Of a stretch of 23,818 nt of DNA, positions 1 to 10,606 are shown in pieces; the stretch's first letter is position 1, and the number at the start of each line of letters is the position of its first letter. Under the pieces are notes generated by a model. That model searched no databases. It was not told the DNA's origin and was given only the letters and a program-made list of their open reading frames with translations. Both the position numbers and the translations under genes were made by a program. The DNA is from Chloromonas sp. AAM2 (taxonomy: Eukaryota; Chlorophyta; Chlorophyceae; Chlamydomonadales; Chlamydomonadaceae). Where the stretch lies: the NCBI GenBank assembly GCA_004335635.1, contig QAXH01005130.1:28119-51936 (forward strand), in the 5' to 3' direction.

Positions 1-150
1 TATGTGGTCCATGCAACCATGTGGTCCATGCAACCATGTGGTCCATGCAACCATGTGGTCCATGCAACCATGTGGCCCATGCTACCATGTGGCCCATGCA
101 ACTCATGCAGCCCATGCAGCTCACGCGGCCCATGTGGCCCATGCACCCAC
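1..150. repeat. 17-bp minisatellite abutting a splice donor
   Basis: Unit atgtggtccatgcaacc begins at 2, 19, 36 and 53, then continues with variants (cccatgctacc, cccatgcagc) to about 145. It lies in the intron just 3' of the H-box exon. The donor (GTGGGT on the minus strand at 150-145) is itself made of repeat-like sequence. Confidence 0.9.
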
Positions 151-3100
151 CTGTACAACTGTTTGTGTGAGCGCCAGCACTCCATTAAGCGGATTCTTCA
201 GATCATGTGCCACGTGGCTCCCATGAACCCTAACCGCTTCAACCACCTCCTGCCACGGCCCACCACCACCACTGCTTGCTTCTCTGTCTGCTGCATTAAT
301 TACATCATTAGCTAACTGGTGGGCTGCTGCCGTTCCTGTGACGGTTTCTGTGTCAGTTTCTTGCACGTGCTCAGTCTGGGTGGTTGCTGCCACCAACACT
401 GGAAGTGTCTGCAAGCAGCACGCAGCAGTTCAGCAAGGATGCCGGTTGCTGCAGATCCCACAAGGCAGACATCCGGCTCTGTCACAACCCTGGACCATGC
501 ACCACTACTTATGGTTTCCATTCTTATACCTGCCTTGAGCCCAAGCCTGCTCAGCATGGTTTGAAATTTGAAAGGAGGGACAGCCGCTTGCAAAACAACA
601 GGTGACAGCTGGTTGACAGGTTGAAGTGATCACCCCCCCTCGCCCGACCCCTCACCTTGGTTATGGCTGAGGCTCCCCTTGTGAGTTGCGATGACCGGCG
701 GCCCCCCGAGTCCTCAACTAGCCGACTGATCTCTAGCGATAGGCGTTGCTGCGGGCAGCGACAGCGACGTAGAGTTGAAACCACTTGAACAGGAAAAAGG
801 TATGGCGGACAGTGAGTTGAAACCACTTGAACAGGATAAAGGTATAGCGGACAGTGAGTTGAAACCACTTCAACAGGATAAAGGTATAGCGGACAGTGAG
901 TTGAAACCACTTGAACAGGATAAAGGTATAGCGGACAGTGAGTTGAAACCATTTGAGCAGGATAAAGGTATAGCGGACAGTGAGTTGAAACCACTTCAAC
1001 AGGATAAAGGGTTGTTGGAGCAGGGTTTGGCGCTATGATCGCAGAAAAGGTCCCGCTTCAGTGGTCGAACAGTGCATGTACTGCGCGTACTGCATGTACT
1101 GCGCATCCTGCACGCACTGCACGTACCGCATGTACTGCATGTACTGCGGCCCGTGTGATGAGTCACAAGGGCGGGAGAGGATGGCGAATAGACACACCAT
1201 TACAGTTGCACAACCACAACTCGTCAACTGTCACTGTCACTGTTACAAGTGTACCACACCGCTGCCATCACCGCTGCATACACCATCGCACCTGCGGCGA
1301 TAAATAATCCATGCGTGCATCTCCCGCTGCAAACAGCTCCGACATAAAGGGGCTCTCCATGCCCTCCGATATGCCCGACAGGTGCGAGGCCAGCAGAGAC
1401 TCCAACATTCGCCTGGAGCTGCCTTCACCCTACACATATTAAAAGCCATGCATCAATAATTATTATCATTATATTGTTGTTATTGCTATTGTTCTTCTAC
1501 TATTTGATTGATATTTTATTTACTATTTCATAATCATCAGCATTATCTTATTATTTCTGCCGTATGCAACGAGTCCTGCGAACTTGACTGAGTGTTCATT
1601 TTCAAGGGCCTGGCCTTTCGCTCCTCACTCACTGCATGTCCTGCGCTGCCCAGGTCGCTGTTCCCTCCCTCGCTGAGTGACGTGCGACCCCCCTCACTCG
1701 TGCCGTGACGGGGGGTGTCCTGGTCTAGGATATGCTGGAGTTCCTGCGAAGAGGTGGGCAAGGGGGTTGTACTTCAGGTTGAAGATTCCCATTGCGTCTT
1801 GTGTGCTTTTCTTCTGGACTGCCCCTCGCCTTCCCTCTACTAAGTCCCTGTGCTTCCCTGCCCTGCCCTGCCGTAGGTCCTGTACCTATGCAGAGTTTTC
1901 TGCGTTTTATTTGCGTTTTCTTGAGATCGAATTGTACCTTGCAGTGTGTAGCGTCTGCCAGACTGCCGCCCGTAGGCACCCAGTTTCCTGGCCGTTTCCC
2001 CTCCACGTGGGTGCGCACCATGTGCAGCATGTGACCGCTCAGGGACAGCTGGAGCAGCATGGCCTGCGGGGGGTGGGGGGTGGGGGCAGACATGCACATG
2101 CACGTATATTGAGTAGGTAACAACCATGCAACTTCAATAAGGCGAAAGGGCCTGGCAAAGGCTAAAGAACTTATTTATCCACAGGGTTGTCCATGGCACA
2201 TGCTTATGATAAATGTGTTGGATTGTATCTCTAACAGCTGTGTCAGCACTGGATCAGCCCGTGCTACATCAAGCTTATCGTGCTGTATCAACGAATTCAT
2301 CCAGTGAACATGTTCATAACATGCCCATCAGGCAGTGCACCGATACCGACGTAAAACCCAGTGCGTCCAGCCAAGGTGTACCCGGTCTGGCCTGGGGCGG
2401 CGCTATGAGTGCTAATACTAACAGTAATACTAATACTGATGATAATGTTAACGATAAGTCGATAATGATAGTAATAGTAAAAGTAATAATAGTAAAAGTG
2501 ATGGTAATAATAGTAATAGTAATAGCAGCAGTAGCAGTAATAGTAATAAACTATAGTAATAGTATTATCGATAAAAGTGGCGATATTCAAACAAAAAGTG
2601 GCGCACTCAAGTCTCACCTGCGGCAGTGCTATCAACGCTGCCAGGCTAGAAACGGCCCACATGACCGTTGCCAGCCCCCCTAGATGTGAGTCACTGCCCG
2701 GCAGCACCCCCGTGCCTATGAGGCTGCATATGAGCACATGGGCCCCACGTGACCACTGGTACGACTGGACCAACAGAAGAACCTGAAACAACAGGGGCAC
2801 GTGGCAGAAAAGGAAACGTGGCACGTGATTCTGCAAGGGGGGCGTGGCGCAAGGAGAGCATGACGCTGAATTGTATAACACAGGCTTCTGTTGTTCAAGT
2901 TGTTGCTTAGGGTGCAGTGCTGACCAATAGGTTACCTATTTTCCTTCCCCCCTTGCCCCTGCTGAGCAGTCCTCCCCGGCCGTGTAAGCAACAACAACAA
3001 AGGGGCTTTATGAATTGACATGCACGGATGGTCTGGGACGCATCAAACATGCATCCCCATGCAGGTGCATGAGAGGGCAGGGGTGGAAAGCAATGGTAAG

Positions 3101-5530
3101 TTCTAGCATCCAAACACGTTGAAAACAGTGCAGTTATGACTCCTAACTGTCGGGTAGGATGGGCCCCTGGGACAGGCAACTGCCAGAAACGGCAACCGCC
3201 AGAAGCACTTGAGCAGCTGGCGTCCTAGTATGCGGTTGTTTGCACTGTGTGTGTCCTATTCATGCGCTGTGCGACGTCGCTTGTTGGTACATCTCCCGTG
3301 GGATGGCAGCATGCCCACGCCAGCCCATGTGCCCCACCATGGGGTGCCATGCATCCTTACTTTCTGTTGGCAATTCCTTTGAGAAACTACAGCATGCCGT
3401 GCATGTGACCCACCATGGGATGCCATGCATCCTTAGCGCCTGTCTGCTGCATGGACGCGCGCGCCTTGCGTGCATCCGTTGACTTCATAACCGAACTGGG
3501 AACGAGCAGCGTGCTCCATTGCTGGACCACCAGACTGCCGGCAGCAACAGCAACTGCCACGCCAACTGCAGGGAAGAAACAGAATAGTGTGACACAGGGC
3601 AAAAAAAGAGTGAGAGTGAACAACAACAGTCCGAGTCGAGCAACGTGCAGGGCAAAGCTAGTGTACATCGTGTTGTTGTCGTTGTAATGTGTCTGTCTGC
3701 ATGGCATGTGTGTATTCTTACCAGGTTTAGTGACTCTAAATGTTCCGAACATGATGCCAACCACTGCCATGGTAACTTCCAACAGCTGAGGCTGCAGCAG
3801 CTTGGATGGATCCAGGCTGTTTCCAACCGCTGCTTTCAGCACCTCTGACAGTAACCAGGCGTTGAGTGGTCCGCTGATGGCAGCTTGTACCGGGGCCAGC
3901 GGCCGACTGCGAACGCAGGCACAAATCGATAGTAAGAAACAGGTGTAGCGAGCAGTGGACTAGTCACGCGACTGCGGATCAACGATGCTCTGAGACGAGC
4001 TTTGAAATAATCATTTTAATCATTTTGGTGTACTGGTCACAATATTAAGCTAGATAAGAGGCCTGGCTGGAGTACGGACAGTTGAACCCAGCAAATGCGT
4101 TGAGAGTGAAGCCTCGACAGTATGCATGGCTGGTAATGCACGCTGAGAAGCAGCTGCTAATTCAGAAGGTATGGGCCAGTTTGGTACCAACCCAAAAGGA
4201 ACCAATCCAAGAGCTTTAGGCATTTAGGGAATTCCTATGCTGCTGTGTTGGCTGGCCATGTTTTAGTGGCTGTTGCTGTGAGCAACTCCAGCATACTCGG
4301 CTCGTGACTGGTACGACCATGGCACGACCCTTAGTCTGCCCTCTTTGACTCTCTTCTTGTAGAAGCAACCGCCCTTTGTATGTGATGATCATGCTCTACT
4401 CGTGTGGTGCATGCCGCCAACCTTGGAATGAGCCATTGCACGCAAGCTAGAGCTTGCAACAGCAGGACGAAGGCGTGAGGTTGCAGTTGACGCAACTTGG
4501 CGGCCGCAAATAGCTCCTCGCCGGGATGGAGATGTCTGCAGACGTAATGTGATTGTACATCGCTTCGCAGCTGTGTGCTTGCGGAGCGCCAGAGACTGGT
4601 GATCCCGCATCTATGGCCACAAAATCGGCAAGTGCAGATAGTCCGACTTACAGAAGCGAACCATTTGCGATTGTGATGACAACTCCAGTCAAGAGCTGCA
4701 GCACACCGCACCACATCATATATTATTCGACAGTCCCGATTTGATGAATCCTCATGGTAGATTAGCGGCCCATCATGAATTAATAAATGGATGGGCGTTC
4801 AGAACGAGGGGCAAGTACAAGGTTGGCTGGTCCAGTTTGGCTGGAAAGTAAGGCGTACGACAAAGTTAGTTTTTTCGGTGGTTAAGACATCCCACCGCCG
4901 AATCAAGTCACGCCAATACCCAGCTTGCCATCATTTCCTGGATTGGCTTCTGCCAAAGCGGCATTTGAACACCACCCTTGTCAGTAGGAAGTGCAAGGCA
5001 ATGGTCTGTGGGTGCAGGGCTGTGAAACCGTTAGTGACACTGACGCTGTGACTTGCCCATTACTGTAGCACAACAACCTCTGAAATGCTCCTCTGATGCA
5101 CGACGATGCTAAGAGTTGTTTCGCGGCAGCTCCGGGCAATTTGTACAGGTAAACGTACCTGAGCGTTGTGTAAACACTGGGATGCGCCCTCAACTGGCCA
5201 TCTGGTGTGGTTGATTCAGAATAGGTCTATGCCTGCTTCTTGGTCCCAGTTCCCATGCAGCAACATAGACGAGTGTACACACCAGTTCATTGAAGTGAGA
5301 GGCTAGAATAGAGAGCAGTGACCACCGTGAGAGACTTTTACTCTCGTGTCTGAACTGTGACTGATGACTGATTTGGACCCACGGCTGTCAGCAAAGCTGT
5401 CAAAGCGTTCCAGGCATTGGCTATGTCATCAGATTGTGTTGACCACACAGTTGAACAGTCCCAGCCTCGCGTGACTGGTGGGGCCGAACTGAAGGCCACG
5501 CAAGCTGGTTTGCATCAGTATGGTAAGAGG
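151..5530 (-). CDS. Multi-pass membrane sensor histidine kinase, N-terminal and middle part (3' end beyond left edge)
   Basis: Exons on the minus strand join with matching phases: 4422-4535, 3722-3906, 3414-3565, then 2618-2782, 1938-2063, 1633-1743, 1292-1429, 656-748, 530-608 and 151-398. The early exons encode hydrophobic segments (for example AFVLLLQALACVQWLI, VTMAVVGIMFGTF, GVAVAVAAGSLVV, GGLATVMWAVSSLAALIAL), so at least five membrane spans are likely. A Ser/Gly-rich linker follows. The last exon holds SHVAHDLKNPLNGVLA, which resembles the HisKA H-box with its phospho-acceptor His followed by D/E-L-K-N-P-L. The HATPase and any receiver domain would lie left of base 1. Less certain upstream exons are about 5069-5154 (YVYLYKLPGAAAKQLLASS, phase-compatible with 4535) and about 5450-5530; a linking exon at 3148-3216 is also possible. 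The start codon is not identified. The membrane-protein reading is firm. The kinase call rests on one motif; another membrane protein with a chance H-box-like motif cannot be excluded. Confidence 0.6.
772..1010. repeat. 42-bp tandem repeat, about 5.7 copies
   Basis: Copies start at 772, 814, 856, 898, 940 and 982, with only a few substitutions between them. The unit is a multiple of three, so it stays open in several frames (ELKPLEQDKGIADS on plus). It sits inside the intron between the kinase exons 1292-1429 and 656-748, next to the acceptor of the latter, and is best read as an intronic minisatellite. Confidence 0.92.
1070..1150. repeat. Degenerate 9-bp repeat (tgcatgtac / tgcgcgtac)
   Basis: Alternating tgcatgtac, tgcgcgtac and tgcacgcac type units run for about 80 bp in the same intron as the 42-bp array. 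No coding sense was seen. Confidence 0.7.
2405..2575. repeat. AT-rich trinucleotide tract (AGT/AAT)n
   Basis: A run of agt, aat and ata triplets with interruptions, inside the intron between kinase exons 2618-2782 and 1938-2063. It makes artificial Tyr/Val/Ile-rich open frames on both strands. A similar AT-rich stretch lies at about 1450-1560. Confidence 0.8.
3332..3436. repeat. Direct repeat of about 28 bp, two copies about 74 bp apart
   Basis: The block caccatggg(g/a)tgccatgcatcctta occurs at about 3336-3359 and again at about 3411-3434, and the similarity extends a few bases further left. The right copy contains the donor I infer for kinase exon 3414-3565, and the left copy carries an equivalent ATG|GTGGG sequence. 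Splicing here is therefore ambiguous. Confidence 0.75.
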
Positions 5531-6367
5531 CTGGCGTGTGAGCCAACTGCCAACTGGTGACCACACATGACATGGGCCTGATGGCTGACATGCAGACGTT
5601 TCAAGTTTCAATCCACAGGCCGCATCACCGCACCTACATACCCCTGCACATGTCATTAGTATCTGCTGGGGAATGGATAATCAGGGTTGAATGGTTGGAT
5701 GACTCTGCCAGAGTGGCTGAATGGAAGGGTGTATCACCAGCTGGACAGTGAGATAGGGGCCATCTGTGAGCCACTTGAGCAATTCATGCAATTCCAGTTG
5801 CAGTATGTGAGTTGATTGCGGAAAGGTTCTTTCGCATTGTGGTTTTTATGGCAATTGCATGTAAGCCCGACATCAGCAGCACCAGTCATGAGCCAGTCTT
5901 ACATGCTTTGGTGTACATTGCAGACTCGCATCATCTGGCGCACTGGCAAAAGCCAACAGGAGGTGCGCCCAATCCTGGTCGGCTTCTGATCCCATGCACA
6001 TGTGCTGGGGCAAGCAAGCCTGCCACACACACACACGCATCTAGTTGACGGTTTCAAAAGACTGGTGAACACGTTGCCACGGGTACGAAAGGTGACAAAG
6101 CAAACATAAAGAGACATGGTGCTTCAACTGCCGCTGTGCGCTTGGTCTCAGCAGCCGCAGCGACATATGTTCTCAGCACGCTTGGCAGCCCGGCTAAGTG
6201 CGCTGCCTTAATTTATAAAGGCACTGTCTGGCCTGGTTTGTTCCTTGCCATCTACAGTAGCATTCCGAAATTTTTCCCCTTTATGCCACTGCCAACAACA
6301 AACTCAACAGACAAGCCAGTAACTGATCGCCTTGTCCTGTACAAGGCATTCCGTGTCATGCCTTTGC
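5531..6367. other. Intergenic / UTR stretch without recognised gene
   Basis: This holds the 3' flank of the PP2A scaffold gene and the unresolved 5' end of the kinase gene, both on the minus strand. No family resemblance was found in any frame. The only signal recognised is a minus-strand TGTAA at 5899-5903. Confidence 0.6.
5899..5903 (-). terminator. Candidate TGTAA poly(A) signal of the PP2A-A gene
   Basis: This is the first minus-strand TGTAA after the PP2A-A stop codon, 465 nt downstream. TGTAA is the usual chlorophycean polyadenylation signal. The position is inferred, since the pentamer also occurs by chance. Confidence 0.4.
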
Positions 6368-9300
6368 TTAGCAGTCACAGCGGTACAGTGCCTGCCTGGC
6401 GTAAAACCTGACGTCCATGTCTGCATCCTCGCACAGTTCGCTGAGGGCAGGCTTGACGTTCTGCTCAACCACGGGGCGCTCCAGCAAGGGCACGATCTTC
6501 TCAAGGATCTTGGCCACGTTAAACTTGACATTGGGAACCTGAAGCAATAAAAAGGTTGAGCAAGTTAGCACTGCCAATGCATCCTGAACACGGTGAAAAG
6601 ATGCCTAGCAGGGCACTCAGTGAACCTCAAACTGCAACACACCCTTTCCTCTCTTCTCCCTTTCCCTGAACAATGCGTCACACTTGATACTTTCCCACTC
6701 CCGACCCCCCCCCCCTTGCCCCTCTTCACAGCGTATACCCACACTGACCTTGTCCTTTCCTGCATTGAGGATGACCGGCAGCATGTGACCGACCAGCACG
6801 TCATGGCTGACGATGGACGAAAGCGTTGAGATGGCAAGCAGCATGGTCATGCGGTAGAGGTAGTGCGGGTTCTTGATCATGCCCAGCACCTGGGGCACAA
6901 GGTGCTCCCTCGCCCACTCGGGGCCAAACTCCTGGGCGATCTTCTGGAGCGTCGTGGCAGCGGCCTCACGGATGGAAGCAACCTGTGTGAACAACATGAG
7001 CCCACACATGTAATAAACGCTTGTGTTACTACTGTGTCCTGCTAGCTGCAAGGCACTGGAGCTAGGTGGCGCATCGGCTGCTCTCTGGCTCACTCGCGAA
7101 GTCCCGCTTGCATTACGTGTATGCCACCCAGCCCATAAATGCTAAGCATGGCATGACCTTGTCGGCTGTTAACCCTGTCTGGCTGGTTCACTCGCCATTA
7201 CTGCGGTGTGGTGTTCAGGCCCCTGCGCAAGTGTACATGAGCCAAACGCGCCCTTATTTACCTGGTCCTCAAGGCTCTTCATGCACTGTGGTCCCAGCTT
7301 TTCCTGGAAGAACTCCGCCCCCAGCTGGCTGGCCAGCAGCGGGATGTGCTCCACGATTGCCAGCCGCACGCGCCAGTGCTTGTCCTCGGCCAGCTCCTCA
7401 ATGGCGGGCAGCAGGCTCTGGGCAAGAAGCTCAATGCCAATCACCTGCAAACCATAGCGAATGTGCACCATGTGTGTATCGTCATTACATGGCTCCCTGC
7501 TGTGCGAAAAGCACGGGCATGATGAATAATGACACCATCATCAACGCACATCTTGATGATTATCTACATAATCAATGCCAGACATCATGCATCACTTCCG
7601 CAGTAGCTGTGCATCAGGATGGCTGATTGTTTGTGTAGCACTGACATGATGACAAGGTGCCTGACTGAGAAGAAAACTCCCAGAGCAGCTCCGTGGCCAT
7701 GAAAGTACGGAGTACTAGTAGTAGATAAGCCAGAGCTGGCCGAGTGTGCACCTCGCAACAGGTAACAAATAACCCTAGACTGATGCTCAAGAAGCAAGTG
7801 GCGGGTGTGTACCGGCAGTGACCGGTCCTTACCTGGTTGACCTGGTCCAGCTTGCTGATCACGTTGAGCCTGACGTCAGGGAACGGGTCTTTGAGCAGTG
7901 TCAAGAACACAGGGACGAGGTGCTCAATGGTCGCCTGCAACAGCATGCACGCAAGAGCTTCAGACGCTGGCCAGCGGTCAAATGCATGCACGTTGCATGC
8001 ATGCAACCATAACCCCAGTCTTTGCGCTTCTGACTCTACATCGGCTCCTTGTCGCCTTCCTTTAAGCTCTGGAAGCCATACACTCGTCTGGCATCCCTCC
8101 TGCCCGCCCTGTTGACCTCCTCACATACATAATGTCACAGCTGGCCATGGTTGTCTCAGCCACTGGCGGCCGCCCTTGCACCTTTCCCTTCTTCTGTAAG
8201 TTTCCACTTCTCTGCATGGAGCCTCCATGTACGGATCACACCAGTCCATCACATACCTCTCAACTCCCTGACATACCCATGCCCCCATGCGCCCCCCCCC
8301 CCATGCGCCCCATCCTATCCTGCATGACGCCCATGTGCTGTTCCAGGCCCCGCGTAGCAAGCACTTGCACATAGCCATCACCATGATGCAACAGCCACGC
8401 GCACACCTGCTTTCCCAGAATGGGTGCCAGCTCCATGACCACTCCCGCCAGTGCTGCCCGCACGTACTGGCTGTTGTCCATGCTCAGCTCACGCACACAG
8501 GGGATGATGTGCTGCGCTATGAGCATGGGCGTCAGGAACTTGGCAAACGCAGACACCTTGCCAGCGGCTGCCACTCGCACCTGCAGGGCCACAGGCCAGC
8601 CTCAACCACTGAGCTCGCTGTGCAACAATGCCAGGATATTATGAAAACTCGATCTACGCTGGCGTGTCACCGAAACACTGAGCCACCACAATGCCCCATG
8701 ACATGTGCGGGATGACATGCATCCAGGCATGGCCACCATGTAATTCGACTGGCTAGTCCTGCTGCATGCACCCACCAACCATGTGAGAATCAAACAGCAG
8801 AGGCACATGGTGCATGTGACCCACCTCGGCCTCACTATCTCTGAGTAGGCGCACGTAGTTTGGCGTGAGCTCGCTGCGTGTGTATTCAGGGCCCAACGCC
8901 TCGCACAACTGGTTGAGCTGGTTGGCCACGTTGTACCGCACACGCCATGACTTGTCTTGCTGCATGGGCAAGGGGCAAAGCATGTGCGTGTAGCATGCAT
9001 ACATGGAAGCACGTGCAGGTCGGGAAGACAATGTACTGAGGGTGGCTGTCACGCCTTGCATGCATGGGGTTGGGCATGTGTGGCTGTCACGGTAATCTGC
9101 TGAGGGATCTGGTGTACTGGGCTGCCCCTGAACTATGCTCTTGACGTGTACATCCGCATGTCGGGTGCAGATGCCCACCTGAGCAAATTTGTGCACGACT
9201 GGAAGAAGGCTGTGCACTGCATCCTCTCGCCCCAAGGCTGATGCAAACGCTCCACAACTGTCCACAGCCAGCAGCCTCACGGAATCTTGATCTGCATGGC

Positions 9301-10407
9301 CAGAACAGCAGTGCATGGCTTGCCTTGCCAGGTGGCATGGAGGATCTGGAGGTCCAACAATCCTAGCCAAGCAGACACCCACCATCTTGCGTCAGGTCCG
9401 CAAAGAGCTGCATGAGCTCACGGCTGACGTACTCCCGCTCCACAACCTTGGCAAACTGTCCCAGTTTCTGTGCTGCTGCGCGCCTGACCATGGGTGTCTC
9501 ATCCTTGCACAACGATGTGAAAAGGGTCCGAAGCTCGGTCTTAATGGTGGCAGTGCTCCGCGCGTACGCTGTAGAGAACAGGCCAGCTGACGATACGCGT
9601 GATGCGAACCAGTCGCCGGTCGCCAGACGCTGCGCAGGCATGCAATGCCGACAAGTTTGTGACCCAAACCCCAACCTTTTAAACATGCTTGCACGTCCAT
9701 TGACACAGGCTACACTGCAGGCACACGTCGATAGAAGCTACATGCCGTAGCTAATCGTTTTCATACAATCTGAAGCTGGCGCAAGTCCAGGGCACACACA
9801 CCACTTACCCGAAGCATTGGCACGAAGTGCTCGCAGAGGCTGGTTTCTGGCAACTGAGAGCCCACTTTGCAAAGTGACTCAACGGCTCTGTCGCGAACGA
9901 CAGTCTCCTCCACAGTGCCGAGGTTTTCAAGCAGGGGCAGAAGCAGATGGCCAAACTGAGGCCCGCCCACGAAGGGTACGAAGTTGCCCAGCTGCTCTGA
10001 TTGAGCCAGCAACACCTCATCCTCGTCATCTGTGCTCTCAGCAAGGAAGGGAATGAGTTCCGAGCGTGTCCGCTCTTCCCCTAGCGTCAGTGCGATGGTC
10101 GGCAGCCTGGTGATGCTGTTCAACCGCCGCATGGGCTCCTCGCTCTTGAGCTCATCGCTGCAAAAGATGCAATGCATGTGCAGCATACTGGGACTGCCGT
10201 GCTGCCAAACCCCAGACAATGCCAAGGTGGCAATAAGAGCGATGCGGCAAGCATGCTGATATAAATTACGCCGGGCTGCAAAGCAATTAGGCCTTGGTCA
10301 TAGCCATGGGCCCGAAAGCCCATGACTGTGACACCGATCGCTGTGTTTGCTCCCCGACCCTCGACTTACATCAGAATCCCTATCGCGAAGAGGTCATCTT
10401 GAGCCAT
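6368..10407 (-). CDS. PP2AA: PP2A 65-kDa scaffold/regulatory subunit A (HEAT-repeat protein), complete
   Basis: Scaffold of the protein phosphatase 2A holoenzyme, bringing together the catalytic C subunit and a variable B subunit in cytosol and nucleus. Ten exons: 10370-10407, 9809-10157, 9383-9629, 9179-9291, 8825-8959, 8407-8580, 7833-7934, 7262-7444, 6749-6982 and 6368-6538. They sum to 1746 nt (581 aa plus TAA), close to the roughly 589 aa usual for the family. The start [12 protein letters not shown] joins across a phase-2 intron to [16 protein letters not shown], the canonical N-terminus. HEAT repeats run throughout: [99 protein letters not shown]. Residues in the B-subunit-facing loops of repeats 5 and 7 (TPMVRR, KSWRVR) are kept. 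Every splice site is GT-AG and in phase, so the gene looks functional. Divergent neighbour: the PSME3IP1-like gene. Confidence 0.97.
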
Positions 10408-10606
10408 CCTGCAAAGTCAGCTGATGTCGGCCTTGCACGTTCAGGCCAGGAACCCCGATTTGATCAAGAAGGGCTCCCGAAGTCGTCAGGCACACATTGG
10501 CGGGAAATCTCCTTCCTCCCTGATGGGGTGTGTACAGGTGATTGTGTACGGGATGTAGAGGTGCAAAGCGCTCAATGACCGTCGCCAACATCGTCAACCG
10601 TCGCAC
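10408..10606. promoter_or_regulatory. Putative bidirectional promoter region
   Basis: About 199 bp separate the minus-strand PP2A-A start codon (10407) from the candidate plus-strand start codon of the PSME3IP1-like gene (10607). Both 5' UTRs and a shared promoter would have to fit here if the candidate start is right. No clear TATA box was seen. If translation instead begins at 11239, the shared region is larger. Confidence 0.45.

Noticed and set aside
772..1010. CRISPR-like array
   Set aside because: The copies are contiguous 42-bp tandem units with no unique spacers, in an intron of a eukaryotic gene.
551..1038. Open frames on both strands (147 aa minus, 87 aa plus) as repeat-protein genes
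   Set aside because: They are products of the 42-bp repeat, lack start context, and conflict with the phase-matched exons on either side.
2213..2683. Plus-strand open frame with Val/Ile-rich region as a membrane protein
   Set aside because: The hydrophobic part is a translated AGT/AAT triplet tract in an intron of the minus-strand gene, and it overlaps a well-supported exon on the other strand.
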